Assembly (NCBI RefSeq): GCF_030532195.1
Contig: NZ_JAUNLP010000001.1
Coordinates: forward strand, 310,001 to 374,000
Direction: 5' to 3'
Length of the DNA stretch: 64,000 nt
Origin: Corynebacterium sp.
Lineage (GTDB): Bacteria; Actinomycetota; Actinomycetes; Mycobacteriales; Mycobacteriaceae
Shown: piece by piece, positions 46,469-55,827 of the stretch
How positions within the stretch are numbered: position 1 is the stretch's first letter
Layout of the letters: every line of letters starts with the position of its first letter
Program-made: the position numbers and the translations under genes
Notes under the pieces: model-generated
Seen by the model: the letters and a program-made list of their open reading frames with translations, nothing else
Database searches by the model: none
Told to the model about the DNA's origin: nothing

Positions 46469-47808
46469 GCCGTGACGCCGTACCACTTCTCACCGCTAAA
46501 GCGCGTGGCGACGAACACCAGTCGCAAAATCATAAACAGAAGTAGGCCGCACCAGATGCCGACCAAGCCCCAACCAAAAGCCTGTGCCAACCACACCGGC
46601 GGCAGGAAGCCTGCGAGCACAGCGATGACGGTGGCGTTGCGAAGATAGGCGGCATCGCCGGCACCGAGAAGCACGCCGTCGAGAGCGAAGACCACGCCGC
46701 CGATGGGAATCATCGCTACGAGTATCCACCATGGACCCGATGTAATCGCATCGGTGACGCCCTGGTTATCGGTGAAAATGCGGACAATCAAGACGTTTCC
46801 CAGCGCGAAAATTGCTGCCAGACCGAGCGAAATAATTGACGACCAGAGTGTGACGCGCTTGCCGGTCCAGCGTGCGACCTTTGTGGAGCTGGCACCGAGA
46901 GCGGCGCCAGCTAGCGTCTGCGCGGCAATCGCAAGCGAATCGAGTACCAGGGAAATCAGGTTCCACAGCTGGAGCATGACCTGGTGTCCGCCAAGGGCGG
47001 TAGGGCCGACGCGACCAGCGACGCCAGCGGCGGAAAGAAACGCCACCTGGAACGACAGGGAACGCACGATTAGATCGCGGCCGAGAACCAGCTGGCTCTT
47101 GATGGTCGAACCATTCGGGCGAAGTGGCAAGTGGCGGCTGTTGCACTCCACAAGCAGGGCGCGCAGGAAGAGTCCACCGGTAATCAGTTCACCGACCAGG
47201 ATTGCCATGGCCGAGCCCACCAGCCCGAAAGCGCGGACCAGCGGGACAATAATAATTGCCGCTGGGATAAGGCCTGAGAGGACATACACAAGTGGCGCAC
47301 GCGTATTTTGAATGCCGCGTAGCCAGCCATTTCCCGCCTGCGCGATAAGCACCAGTGGAATGGCGAAGGCGGCTGTGCGCAACCATTGGCCGGCATCGTG
47401 GGCAACATCTGATTGTGGTGCCAACCAGCCGGTAAAGGTGGGCGCAAAGCCCAGCATGATTACGCAGAGAGTAAGGCCGACGAAAACCGCGACCCACGTC
47501 GCTTGCAGGCCCTCCGCCACTGCCTCATCGACATTGCCACGCCCAAACGCGCGGGCAGACCGCGCAGTTGTGCCGTAGGCGAGGAATGTCAGTTGCGTGG
47601 TGACAACCGAAAAGACCGTCGACCCCGCAGCAAGGGCCGCCAGTTCAATGGCTCCCAGTCGACCGATGACGGCGGTGTCCAGCAGCACATACAGCGCTGG
47701 AGCCGCCAGCACGCCCAGCGCCGGCAGCGCCAGGGAAACTATTGCCCGGAGGCTGACGTCGCTTGGGGCGTGTGTCTGTTGAATTTCAGTATGAGCCGAG
47801 TCCGACAA
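46465..47808 (-). CDS. dinF: MATE family efflux transporter (DinF-like)
   Basis: A 447-residue membrane carrier with about 12 hydrophobic segments in two related halves (for example LPALGVLAAPALYVLLDTAVIGRLGAIELAALAAG in the first). DinF-like MATE proteins export cationic drugs or oxidised compounds by Na+ or H+ exchange. It starts six bases after the nrnA stop and overlaps pptT, so it belongs to the infB-rbfA-nrnA line, the order seen in mycobacteria. Substrate unknown. Confidence 0.9.
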   Translation of the reverse strand: MSDSAHTEIQQTHAPSDVSLRAIVSLALPALGVLAAPALYVLLDTAVIGRLGAIELAALAAGSTVFSVVTTQLTFLAYGTTARSARAFGRGNVDEAVAEGLQATWVAVFVGLTLCVIMLGFAPTFTGWLAPQSDVAHDAGQWLRTAAFAIPLVLIAQAGNGWLRGIQNTRAPLVYVLSGLIPAAIIIVPLVRAFGLVGSAMAILVGELITGGLFLRALLVECNSRHLPLRPNGSTIKSQLVLGRDLIVRSLSFQVAFLSAAGVAGRVGPTALGGHQVMLQLWNLISLVLDSLAIAAQTLAGAALGASSTKVARWTGKRVTLWSSIISLGLAAIFALGNVLIVRIFTDNQGVTDAITSGPWWILVAMIPIGGVVFALDGVLLGAGDAAYLRNATVIAVLAGFLPPVWLAQAFGWGLVGIWCGLLLFMILRLVFVATRFSGEKWYGVTA

Positions 47809-47813
47809 TCCTT

Positions 47814-48881
47814 TTAGGCCTCGCTAGAGCTGTCGTCGGTCAGTGTTTTTGCGGCAACATCGCTGGTGTCCAGGATTGCCTGGAGCAACTCCGCGCGGGT
47901 GCAGTCGCGTGTCAGTCCTGCCGCACGCTGGTGGCCGCCGCCACCGATTGCCAGGGCGACCTGGGATACGTCGACACGCTCACGCGAGCGCAGCGACACC
48001 GCCCACTGCCCCGGCTCATACTCCTTGAGCACCGCGCACACATCAGCGGCATTAGTGGTGCGAACGATATCAACCACCGACTCAATTTCGTCGTGGCCGA
48101 CACCTTCAGTCTGGTCGTAGTCGACAACGACATGAATCAGACCTGCGCCGCCGCCCCATTCCGGCACCAGTGTGGCCGTCGACAGAACGCGGCCGAGGAA
48201 TGGCAGGTACTCAAAGGGGTGTTCTTCCAGCAGCTGCGCGCCAATGGTGCGCGGGTCCAGGCCCTTATCCAGCAGACGCGCCGCTGCAGTGTGCATGCGG
48301 GAGCGACCGAACTGGAAGGAAGCCGTATCTGTCAGCAGACCCGCGTAGAGGGCATGCGCCATCTCACGGGTCAGCTTGATGCCCCACACTCCGAAGAAGT
48401 CCAGCAGCACCATCGTGGACGACTCAGCCAGTTCATCGACCAAGTTCACAGTGCCGAAGCGAGTGTTGGTCGAATGGTGGTCGACATTGATGATGCGATC
48501 AGAAGCCATCACGCGCTCTTCCAGCGCGCCGAGGCGCCCCGGGCTGGCACAATCAACCGTGATCCAGGTGTCGATGTCTTCTTCCAGGTCAACGTACTCA
48601 ACAAAGCGGTCCCAACCTGGGATTGTCAGCAGCGACTTAGCCGGTAGGTCGCTTTCGCCGTAGGAGGCTTCAGCGAAAATGCCGCGCTGCCGGAGAGCCA
48701 TCACCATCGCAGACGCGGCGCCAATGGCATCCGCATCGGGGTGAACATGGCAGATGACACCGACTTTCTTCGCGTCGGCAAGCATGTCTTGCGTCTGCTG
48801 AATCGGCTTTGACATACGGCGACCAATCGCCTGAGAAAGCTGGTGAGCGGCCTGCTCCTGAGCCTGCGGAGAAGTGGTCAC
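47814..48881 (-). CDS. nrnA: DHH-family phosphoesterase (NrnA-like oligoribonuclease/pAp phosphatase)
   Basis: Degrades short oligonucleotides and pAp or, in mycobacterial relatives, pApA from c-di-AMP. The 355 residues show HPDADAIGAASA (metal Asp residues), ITVDCASPGRLG, the DHH motif IINVDHHSTNTRFG, and the DHHA1 tail GGGGHQRAAGLT. The GTG at 48881 has AAAGGGG 10 bases upstream. It lies 46 bases after rbfA on the same strand. Confidence 0.9.
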   Translation of the reverse strand: MTTSPQAQEQAAHQLSQAIGRRMSKPIQQTQDMLADAKKVGVICHVHPDADAIGAASAMVMALRQRGIFAEASYGESDLPAKSLLTIPGWDRFVEYVDLEEDIDTWITVDCASPGRLGALEERVMASDRIINVDHHSTNTRFGTVNLVDELAESSTMVLLDFFGVWGIKLTREMAHALYAGLLTDTASFQFGRSRMHTAAARLLDKGLDPRTIGAQLLEEHPFEYLPFLGRVLSTATLVPEWGGGAGLIHVVVDYDQTEGVGHDEIESVVDIVRTTNAADVCAVLKEYEPGQWAVSLRSRERVDVSQVALAIGGGGHQRAAGLTRDCTRAELLQAILDTSDVAAKTLTDDSSSEA

Positions 48882-48927
48882 GGTAAAAGTGCCCCTTTCA
48901 TCAGAGAGTGTGGCGTCTGCGAAGAAC

Positions 48928-49359
48928 TTACTCTTCGTCGCGGTATGGATTGGCGTCGCCGGCAGGCTTGGCGTTCTTTGCCTGCTCTGCAAGCTCCGCG
49001 TCGCGAGCGCGAGTCTTATCCAACAACGCCTCCATATGCGCGGAAATTTCCGGCACCGTGTCGACCTCGAAAGTCAGCGTCGGCGTGTAGCGCACGCCAG
49101 TGCCGCGCCCGACCAGGGAACGCAGCTGGCCCTTGGCCTTTTCCAGCGCCGCCGCTGCGGACTCGTAATCGGGTTCATCATCCAGAGAACGACCGCGCAC
49201 GGTGTAGTACACCGTCGCGTCGTGCAAATCGCCGGTGACACGACAGTCGGTAATAGTCACGAATTCAAGACGCCGATCCTTAATTTCGCGCTCAATCGAG
49301 CTGGCGACAATCTCCTGAATTCGCTTGGACAGGCGACGTGCCCGTGCCGGATCTGCCAT
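48928..49359 (-). CDS. rbfA: Ribosome-binding factor A
   Basis: Assists maturation of 30S subunits and 16S rRNA 5' processing. The 143-residue protein begins [28 protein letters not shown] and has the KH-like core ([33 protein letters not shown]). Ribosome-binding site GAGGAG nine bases from the ATG. The last 25 residues are charged. It lies between infB and nrnA. Confidence 0.94.
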   Translation of the reverse strand: MADPARARRLSKRIQEIVASSIEREIKDRRLEFVTITDCRVTGDLHDATVYYTVRGRSLDDEPDYESAAAALEKAKGQLRSLVGRGTGVRYTPTLTFEVDTVPEISAHMEALLDKTRARDAELAEQAKNAKPAGDANPYRDEE

Positions 49360-49560
49360 GACCATCATCTCCTCGATCAGTTGGCGGAAGGTTTTTCCAA
49401 ACTGCGTAATTGTATCAGTTGTTCTAGTCGCCGACGGCGCACGGAAAAATCACCGCCTGCGCGTTACGCATTGCGTTACGACGATTTTCAGCGAGCCCTC
49501 CTTCTAAGCACGCTCGTGACCACCATCGTTGTCTAACCCCCATATGCTGGATGGTACGCA

Positions 49561-49588
49561 AAAAGGCGCCCCTTGCGGGACGCCTTTT
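49561..49588 (-). terminator. Hairpin after infB
   Basis: AAAAGGCG-CCCC pairs with GGGA-CGCCTTTT around a TTGC loop, with T-rich ends on both strands. It sits 42 bases past infB and may terminate or shape infB-rbfA transcription. Confidence 0.75.
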
Positions 49589-49630
49589 ATAGCAGTTATG
49601 CGCTTGTTAACGCGGAAGCAAATCCAGCGA

Positions 49631-52504
49631 TTAGGTGCGCGGCACCTCAACCATCTCGTAGACCTCGATGATGTCATCGACCTGGATGTCCGGGTAGGAC
49701 AGCACCATACCGCACTCGTAACCAGCTGCGACCTCGGTGGCATCGTCCTTCTCACGCTTCAGCGACTCAATAGTCGCCGAGTCGGTGATGACATTGCCGT
49801 CACGCACCAGGCGAGCCTTGGCGTTACGGCGAACCTTGCCGGACTCGACCATACAACCAGCGATGAGGCCGACTGCAGAGGACTTGAAGATGGCGCGGAT
49901 CTCTGCGCGACCCAGCTCCTTCTCCTCGTAGACCGGCTTGAGCATGCCCTTCAGAGCAGCCTCAACGTCCTCGATAGCGCGGTAAATCACCGTGTAGTAG
50001 CGGATGTCAACGCCTTCAGCGTTGGCAACCTCGGTGGCCTTGCCCTCGGAGCGAACGTTGAAGCCGATGATGACGGCGTCAGACGCAGCAGCCAGCGAGA
50101 CGTTCGTCTGCGTGACAGCACCGACACCGCGGTCGATGATGTTCAGCGCAACCTCGTCGTCGACCTCGATCTTGAGCAGGGCTTCTTCCAGTGCCTCGAC
50201 GGTACCGGCGTTGTCGCCCTTCAGGATCAGGTTGAGGGTGTTGGTCTCCTTCAGAATCTCGTCCAGGTTCTCCAGGGAGACGCGCTTACGACGACGTGCC
50301 TGCATAGCGTTGCGACGACGTGCGTCACGACGGTCCGCAATCTGGCGAGCCGTGCGGTCCTCGTCGACCACCAGGAGGTTGTCACCTGCACCCGGAACCG
50401 AGGTCAGGCCGAGCACCTGAACCGGACGGGACGGACCGGCTTCCTCAACATCCTGACCGTACTCGTCGACCATGCGGCGAACGCGACCGTAGGCATCGCC
50501 AACGACGATGGAGTCACCGACGCGCAATGTACCGCGCTGGACAATGACGGTGGCAACCGGGCCACGGCCGCGGTCGAGGTGAGCCTCAATGGCAACACCC
50601 TGAGCGTCCATATCCGGGTTGGCGCGCAGATCCAGCGAAGCGTCTGCAGTCAGCAGCACTGCCTCCAGCAGCTGGTCGATGTTGGTTCCCTGCTTAGCGG
50701 AGATGTCGACGAACATGGTGTCGCCGCCCCACTCTTCGTCAGTGAGACCGTACTCAGTCAGCTGACCACGAATCTTCTGCGGATCCGCAGCTTCCTTATC
50801 AATCTTGTTGACTGCAACCACGATCGGCACATCAGCGGCCTTCGCATGGTTGATTGCCTCAACCGTCTGCGGCATGACGCCGTCATCAGCTGCGACAACC
50901 AGGATGGCGATATCCGTGGACTTTGCACCACGAGCACGCATAGCGGTAAAGGCCTCGTGACCCGGAGTATCCAGGAAGGTCACCTTGCGCTTCTCACCAT
51001 CGAGCTCCACCGGCACCTGGTATGCACCAATGTGCTGAGTGATGCCGCCGGACTCGTGACCACCGACATTCGCCTTACGGATGGTATCCAGCAGGCGGGT
51101 CTTACCGTGGTCGACGTGGCCCATGACGGTAACCACCGGCGGACGCTGCTGCAGGTCTTCGTCGTCGCCTTCGTCCTCGCCGAACTGCAGGTCGAAGGAC
51201 TCGAGCAGCTCACGGTCCTCGTCCTCTGGGGAGACAACCTGAACCTTGTAGTCCATCTCGTCGCCCAGCAGCTGCAGGGTTTCATCGGAGACAGACGCAG
51301 TTGCAGTCACCATTTCGCCGAGGTTGAACAGTGCCTGGACCAGCGATGCTGCGTCGGCATTGATCTTCTCAGCGAAGTCAGACAGAGATGCACCGCGCGC
51401 GAGGCGAATGGTCTTGCCCTTACCGTTAGGCAGCTTGACGCCGCCGACAACGGATGGGGCCTGCATTGCCTCGTACTCGTGCCGCTTCTGGCGCTTCGAC
51501 TTACGTCCGCGACGCGGGGCGCCTCCTGGCCGCCCGAATGCACCTGCAGTTCCACCGCGGCGGCCACCACGACCACCACGCGGGCCGCCACCTGGACCGC
51601 CCGGCCCACGGCCGCGACCACCGAAGCCGCCACCGCCACCGCGGTGAGCCTTTGCCGGCATCTGCCCCGGGTTCGGGTGCGACGGCATCATTGCCGGGGT
51701 CGGACGATTGCCACTCGGCTTATTGCCGCGGCCCTGTCCGCCCTGTGGGCGAGAACCACCCTGGCGTGCGCCTGGCTTCGGTCCCGGACGGCCGTGGCCG
51801 CCCTGTGGGCGCGGTCCGCCCTGGCGTCCGCCCGGCTTCGGGCCTGGACGACCCTGCGGACGCGGCATATTCGATGGCCGCGGAGCCGGGCGAGAGGACC
51901 CACCAGTGGAAAATGGGTTGTTTGCTACACGCGGAGCACGTGCGCCTGGCTTCGGACCCGGCTTCGGGCCAGCCGGCTTCTGCGGGCGTGGCATTTCCTG
52001 ACCCGGTTTGGGGGCCGGGGACTTTGCTGCTGGCTTGGCTGCCGGCTTGGGCTGTGCACCCGGCTTGGGCGCCGGCCCCGGTGTCGGGGTTGCCTTAGCA
52101 GCCGGCTTAGCACCTGGCTTTGCGGCAGGCTTTGCACCTGGCTTAGCAGCCGACGGGGCGGCAGACTTTGCACCTGGCTTTGCCGCAGGCTTAGCAGCCG
52201 ACGGGGCGGCAGGCTTTGCACCTGGCTTCGCTGCCGGCTTAGCGGAAGTCTTTGCAGCAGGCTTGGCGCCTGGCTTTGCGGCAGGCTTGGCCGCAGCTGC
52301 CTCACTGGAGGCGTCTGCAGCGCCGCCACCTGCGGCTGCATTCTTCTCTTCGTAGACCTTCTTCATCTTGCGAACGACCGGGGGTTCCACGGTCGACGAT
52401 GCGGTCTTGACAAACTCGCCCTGAGCCTTCAGCTCGGCGAGTAGTTCTTTGCTGGTGACCCCGAGCTGCTTTGCGAGCTCATGGACACGTAGCTTTCCGG
52501 ACAC
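49631..52504 (-). CDS. infB: Translation initiation factor IF-2
   Basis: GTPase that places fMet-tRNA on the ribosome. The 957 residues have an N-terminal IF2_N domain ([30 protein letters not shown]), a long low-complexity region of Ala/Lys/Pro and Gly/Arg/Pro repeats (about 60-330), a G domain with [12 protein letters not shown] (G1), DTPGH (G3) and NKID (G4), and C-terminal beta-barrel domains. The GTG at 52504 has AGGAGA close by. It lies between ylxR and rbfA, the usual nusA-ylxR-infB-rbfA order. Confidence 0.97.
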   Translation of the reverse strand: MSGKLRVHELAKQLGVTSKELLAELKAQGEFVKTASSTVEPPVVRKMKKVYEEKNAAAGGGAADASSEAAAAKPAAKPGAKPAAKTSAKPAAKPGAKPAAPSAAKPAAKPGAKSAAPSAAKPGAKPAAKPGAKPAAKATPTPGPAPKPGAQPKPAAKPAAKSPAPKPGQEMPRPQKPAGPKPGPKPGARAPRVANNPFSTGGSSRPAPRPSNMPRPQGRPGPKPGGRQGGPRPQGGHGRPGPKPGARQGGSRPQGGQGRGNKPSGNRPTPAMMPSHPNPGQMPAKAHRGGGGGFGGRGRGPGGPGGGPRGGRGGRRGGTAGAFGRPGGAPRRGRKSKRQKRHEYEAMQAPSVVGGVKLPNGKGKTIRLARGASLSDFAEKINADAASLVQALFNLGEMVTATASVSDETLQLLGDEMDYKVQVVSPEDEDRELLESFDLQFGEDEGDDEDLQQRPPVVTVMGHVDHGKTRLLDTIRKANVGGHESGGITQHIGAYQVPVELDGEKRKVTFLDTPGHEAFTAMRARGAKSTDIAILVVAADDGVMPQTVEAINHAKAADVPIVVAVNKIDKEAADPQKIRGQLTEYGLTDEEWGGDTMFVDISAKQGTNIDQLLEAVLLTADASLDLRANPDMDAQGVAIEAHLDRGRGPVATVIVQRGTLRVGDSIVVGDAYGRVRRMVDEYGQDVEEAGPSRPVQVLGLTSVPGAGDNLLVVDEDRTARQIADRRDARRRNAMQARRRKRVSLENLDEILKETNTLNLILKGDNAGTVEALEEALLKIEVDDEVALNIIDRGVGAVTQTNVSLAAASDAVIIGFNVRSEGKATEVANAEGVDIRYYTVIYRAIEDVEAALKGMLKPVYEEKELGRAEIRAIFKSSAVGLIAGCMVESGKVRRNAKARLVRDGNVITDSATIESLKREKDDATEVAAGYECGMVLSYPDIQVDDIIEVYEMVEVPRT
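51680..52330 (-). repeat. Coding low-complexity repeats within infB
   Basis: Degenerate tandem units encode AAKPGAKP-like blocks (about 52020-52320) and RPQGG/PGPKPG-like blocks (about 51690-51960). They are in frame and protein-coding, likely disordered, and prone to length changes between strains. Confidence 0.75.
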
Positions 52505-52634
52505 TGCTCTCCTCACTAGTGGGGGCCGAGCAGCGCCCGGTGACGGATTGGTCCGCGCACCGAGAGCGCCTGCTGGGCTCCCTCTTTACGTATTGCCGTT
52601 CATCGCTGATGCTTCATCGTGTGCTCATCAGTGT

Positions 52635-53018
52635 TTAGGACTTTCTGTTCTCATTTTTCCTGCCTCCCTGCTTATCGAAATCCACAGCAGCCGAGGAATC
52701 AGGCGATTCCGTGGCATAGTGTGTCGCGATAAACTGTTTAACCGGAAACGCGTCCACCTGCGTAGACACCTTCAGTGCGCGGCCAAATGCTCGGCGCCGA
52801 TTTGCTGTTTCCCAGGCATCCAGTGTCGGCGTAATCCATGCGCCTCGGCCCTGCATCTTCCGATACGGGTCTGGCACTACGGCAACCGATCCATCTGGGC
52901 GGGTAGTTGCGACAATGCGCAGCAGCTGCGAACGATCTCGGCGCTGCTTGGTTGCGATACAAGTACGCGTGGGTGCATGAGTAGCCGAATTCGGGTTTAA
53001 AACCCGCGATGTCGTCAT
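52635..53018 (-). CDS. ylxR: YlxR (DUF448) family protein
   Basis: A 127-residue, small basic nucleic-acid-binding type protein. The family patterns are RTCIATKQRRDRSQLLRIVA and GRGAWITPTLDAWETANRRRAFGRALK. It lies between nusA and infB, as in most bacteria. The first of the usual two Cys is retained, while the second is replaced (CIATK), as happens in actinobacteria. ATG at 53018 (MTTSRVLNPN); longer forms up to 53165 are unsupported. The C-terminal 25 residues are polar. Role likely linked to RNA or rnpB regulation. Confidence 0.82.
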   Translation of the reverse strand: MTTSRVLNPNSATHAPTRTCIATKQRRDRSQLLRIVATTRPDGSVAVVPDPYRKMQGRGAWITPTLDAWETANRRRAFGRALKVSTQVDAFPVKQFIATHYATESPDSSAAVDFDKQGGRKNENRKS

Positions 53019-53118
53019 ACTCTCGACGCACCCACCTTTCTGCGTTGTATCTCGGCGTGAAAAATCGCATAGAAAACCACGCCATGTCGTTTGGCCACCT
53101 CTAAGCATAACCCGAAAA

Positions 53119-53155
53119 GGCGGAAAAGTGCCAACCTCCAGGCAACTTCTCCGCC
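53119..53155 (-). terminator. Terminator after nusA
   Basis: A GGCGGAGAAGTTGCC...GGC-ACTTTTCCGCC stem is followed by TTTT on the minus strand. It lies 33 bases past the nusA stop, separating rimP-nusA from ylxR-infB, at least partly. Confidence 0.75.
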
Positions 53156-53188
53156 CTGACAGCAACTTCGCTACTGCGAAACCGGGGA

Positions 53189-54175
53189 TTACTCCGCGTC
53201 CGAGTGAATATCGATACGCCAGCCGGTCAGCCGAGCGGCCAGACGCGCGTTCTGACCTTCCTTACCGATTGCCAGCGACAGCTGGTAATCCGGAACAACG
53301 ACATGCGCGCGTCGCTCTTCCATATCGATAATCTTGACGCTAACCACCTTGGCCGGAGCCAAGGAATTACCAACGAACTTCGCCGGGTCTTCGTCGTAGT
53401 CGATGATGTCAATCTTTTCGCCCTTGAGCTCGTTCATAATCGAGCTCACACGCTGACCACGCGGGCCAATGCATGCACCCTTGGCGTTGAGACCCTTGAC
53501 GGTTGGACGCACAGCGACCTTGGTCCGGTGACCTGCCTCGCGGGCAATCGAAATCAGCTCAACTGCACCGTCTGCGACCTCCGGCACCTCCAGCTCAAAG
53601 AGCTTGCGAATCAGCTCTGGGTGCGTACGCGAAAGGTGAATTGCCACACCACGCGGAGTCTTATTCACGCCGACGACGTAGCACTTAATGCGGTCACCGT
53701 GCTTGAGTTCTTCGCCCGGCAGTTGTTCAGCCGGCATGAGGATGCCGTCACGGCCATTGGCCTCAGAGCCGATGTGTACGACAACGATGCCCTTTTCATT
53801 GGCATAGACATCCCGCTGGACGACGCCGGAGATGACCTGGTTAGACAAATCACCGTACTCGTCGAGAACCTTGTCGCTTTCCGCATCGCGCAGACGCGAC
53901 AGGATAGTCTGGCGCACTGCGTAGGCAGCGGTTCGCTCAAAGTCCTCTGGGGTGTCGTCCCACTCGGAGATGAGGTTGCCCTCGTCATCGCGTTCCTGGG
54001 CAAAGACTATGACGTCACCGGTCTCACGATCGATTTCGACGCGTGCGTAGCGCGCCGGCGCAGTGGTATCGCGGTAGCTCTCGCGCAATGCGCGGGCGAC
54101 CAGTCCCAGCATTTCGTCGACGGGAATGCCCTTTTCCTTTTCCAAGGTACGAAGGGCGGCTAGTTCAATCTTCAC
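53189..54175 (-). CDS. nusA: Transcription elongation/termination factor NusA
   Basis: Binds RNA polymerase and nascent RNA and affects pausing and antitermination. The 328 residues have the N-terminal NusA domain, an S1 domain (about 110-185) and two KH domains (SREAGHRTKVAVRPTVKG and CIGPRGQRVSSIMNELKGEKIDIIDYDEDPAKF). The C-terminal acidic repeats of E. coli NusA are absent, as in other actinobacteria. Its ATG overlaps the rimP stop by four bases. Confidence 0.95.
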   Translation of the reverse strand: MKIELAALRTLEKEKGIPVDEMLGLVARALRESYRDTTAPARYARVEIDRETGDVIVFAQERDDEGNLISEWDDTPEDFERTAAYAVRQTILSRLRDAESDKVLDEYGDLSNQVISGVVQRDVYANEKGIVVVHIGSEANGRDGILMPAEQLPGEELKHGDRIKCYVVGVNKTPRGVAIHLSRTHPELIRKLFELEVPEVADGAVELISIAREAGHRTKVAVRPTVKGLNAKGACIGPRGQRVSSIMNELKGEKIDIIDYDEDPAKFVGNSLAPAKVVSVKIIDMEERRAHVVVPDYQLSLAIGKEGQNARLAARLTGWRIDIHSDAE

Positions 54176-54744
54176 TTGTTATCCTCCAGCCTGGTCAAGG
54201 CATCGTCATAGTCTAGACCCGCAAATTCCGTTTCAGCTGCGGGTGGATTAGAGAATTCAACTTGTACCACTGCACGTGCGACATCGGTTAATTGGACACT
54301 TTGCCCGACAGCCTTCAAACGGCCCTTTGGCCCCTTTGAGGTGACCAGAATCACCGAATCTCCATCTGGCGACAGCGCGCCAATGCGGGCTGCCAGCGAC
54401 GTTCCGTCGGCAAGCGAAATCTCTGCGATGCGCCCACGGTTGCGGAGCCAATGGCGTGGCTGCGTCAGTGGGGCGTCGATTCCTGGCGTGGAGACTTCCA
54501 GCGTGTAGCCCTGTGTGCCGAAGTCGGCGTCACCGCGCGCCTCGGCGGCGTCTAGAGCTGCGGAGACCTCGTGGGTCGCCTGCTCTAGAACGTCCAGGTC
54601 AGGACGCTCATCCGCGTCAACCTGCACAATGATTTGGGACTTGGCCCCAGCGCGAATGACCTTGACGTTTTCCACATCAAGACCGATCTCCGTGAGCACG
54701 GGAGACACAAACTCTTCAATTTTCTCGGGTGCGGGTATCGCCAT
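54172..54744 (-). CDS. rimP: Ribosome maturation factor RimP
   Basis: Needed for 30S subunit assembly. The 190-residue protein reads MAIPAPEKIEEFVSPVLTEIGLDVENVKVI, then the family region DLDVLEQATHEVSAALDAAE and YTLEVSTPGIDAPLTQPRHW with the SPG-like turn (STPGID). It ends by overlapping nusA, confirming the rimP-nusA pair. The ATG used is the second one (54744). Confidence 0.92.
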   Translation of the reverse strand: MAIPAPEKIEEFVSPVLTEIGLDVENVKVIRAGAKSQIIVQVDADERPDLDVLEQATHEVSAALDAAEARGDADFGTQGYTLEVSTPGIDAPLTQPRHWLRNRGRIAEISLADGTSLAARIGALSPDGDSVILVTSKGPKGRLKAVGQSVQLTDVARAVVQVEFSNPPAAETEFAGLDYDDALTRLEDNK

Positions 54745-54846
54745 AACCACAGAGTGTACAGGTCACGAATCCTTAAGCGTGCAGGTGGGGCCGTTTCCTA
54801 GCACCACATTGACACAAAGTTCGCGCGGCCGTGGCACCATAGTGAG

Positions 54847-55812
54847 GTGATTGATCAGTCCTCCTCCCCCGCTTTTGGTTCCGCGTCAACCACTTCGCGC
54901 GCCGTCTCCCGCCGCGGTTTTCTCGGCGCGGCACTCGCGATGGGTACGCTGCCAGCGCTTGCCGCATGCTCGAATCTGGTGGCGCCACGGCCTGATTACG
55001 GCGTGGAGGTCCTCAGTGCCCTCGCATCGCGCGATGCCAAGGTGCTTAACGACGCCGACGCGAACCTCGCAGCGCTGCGTCAAGCGCAGCTGACTGCACT
55101 GAACGAGGAAATCACGCGTGCCTGCGGTACTCGTAAAGATGGCAAACCAGTTGAAGAATGTGGCACTGATCGGGCCATTGATGTGCCTCTGCCCCCGAAC
55201 GCCACACCTAAGGATGTGCTGATGGACGCACGGTCCAATGTGGCGCTAACTGACTGCCTGGAAAATCGCAATACGCTGCGCGCGGACCACACTGCTCGCT
55301 TGGCGACGGCGGTTGACGGCGGACTGGTCTTGGGCCTTCGTGCGGCAGGTGCGGACTGGGAGGAGTTAATCCCGCCCGTCCCCGTAGGCGATGGACTCAC
55401 CGCGGACGCGGAGGAACAGCTGACCACCGCGTTGAAAGCCGAGTACATGCTGATTTACGGCGTTGGTGTGGCGGCGCCTGCGACTACTGCCGATGCCACG
55501 TCCGCACTGATGGCTCGCGGTGATCGCCACCGCATGCTGCGCGACCGTGCCCGCACCGTGCTGGAGGCCAGCGGCGCAGAAGTGCCCGAGGGGGCTGCTG
55601 GCTATATGCCTAAGGATGTGCCATCACCACAGCAAAAGCCGGTGGAATACATCACTGCCCTGGAGCGCTACTGCGCGCAGGCCTGGGAGGATGTGTTCAA
55701 GGCGGCCAAGAATGGTTCAATGCGCCTGTTCGCGCTCCAGGCCGCTGGGGTGGCTGCCGGTGGTGCGGCAGCGATGGCCGGAAATGACCTAGAGCCCCTA
55801 CCGGGGCTCTGA
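54847..55812 (+). CDS. DUF4439 ferritin-like protein, probable Tat lipoprotein
   Basis: A 321-residue exported protein. The start has a twin-arginine signal (SRRGFLGAALAMGTLPALAAC), ending in a lipobox-like LAAC, so it is probably a Tat-exported lipoprotein. The C-terminal half (about 180-310) is a DUF4439 helical domain with conserved Glu/Tyr (EEQLTTALKAEYMLIYGVG; YITALERYCAQAWEDVFK). Mycobacterial relatives are Rv2843/Rv2844 (from memory); function unknown. GTG start at 54847. The gene is divergent from rimP and convergent with proS. Confidence 0.82.
   Translation: MIDQSSSPAFGSASTTSRAVSRRGFLGAALAMGTLPALAACSNLVAPRPDYGVEVLSALASRDAKVLNDADANLAALRQAQLTALNEEITRACGTRKDGKPVEECGTDRAIDVPLPPNATPKDVLMDARSNVALTDCLENRNTLRADHTARLATAVDGGLVLGLRAAGADWEELIPPVPVGDGLTADAEEQLTTALKAEYMLIYGVGVAAPATTADATSALMARGDRHRMLRDRARTVLEASGAEVPEGAAGYMPKDVPSPQQKPVEYITALERYCAQAWEDVFKAAKNGSMRLFALQAAGVAAGGAAAMAGNDLEPLPGL
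55791..55810. terminator. Hairpin between DUF4439 gene and proS
   Basis: AGAGCCCC-TACC-GGGGCTCT: a perfect 8-bp stem inside the last codons of the upstream gene and 18 bases past the proS stop. Probably acts on both convergent genes. Confidence 0.65.
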
Positions 55813-55827
55813 GTTAAATCTGACCAA

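Noticed and set aside
51680-52330. Possible CRISPR or mobile repeat array
   Set aside because: Repeats are degenerate, in frame, and encode the IF-2 linker; no spacers.
49529-52444. 971-codon open frame on the plus strand
   Set aside because: It is antisense to infB and arises from its GC-rich Ala/Lys/Pro repeats.
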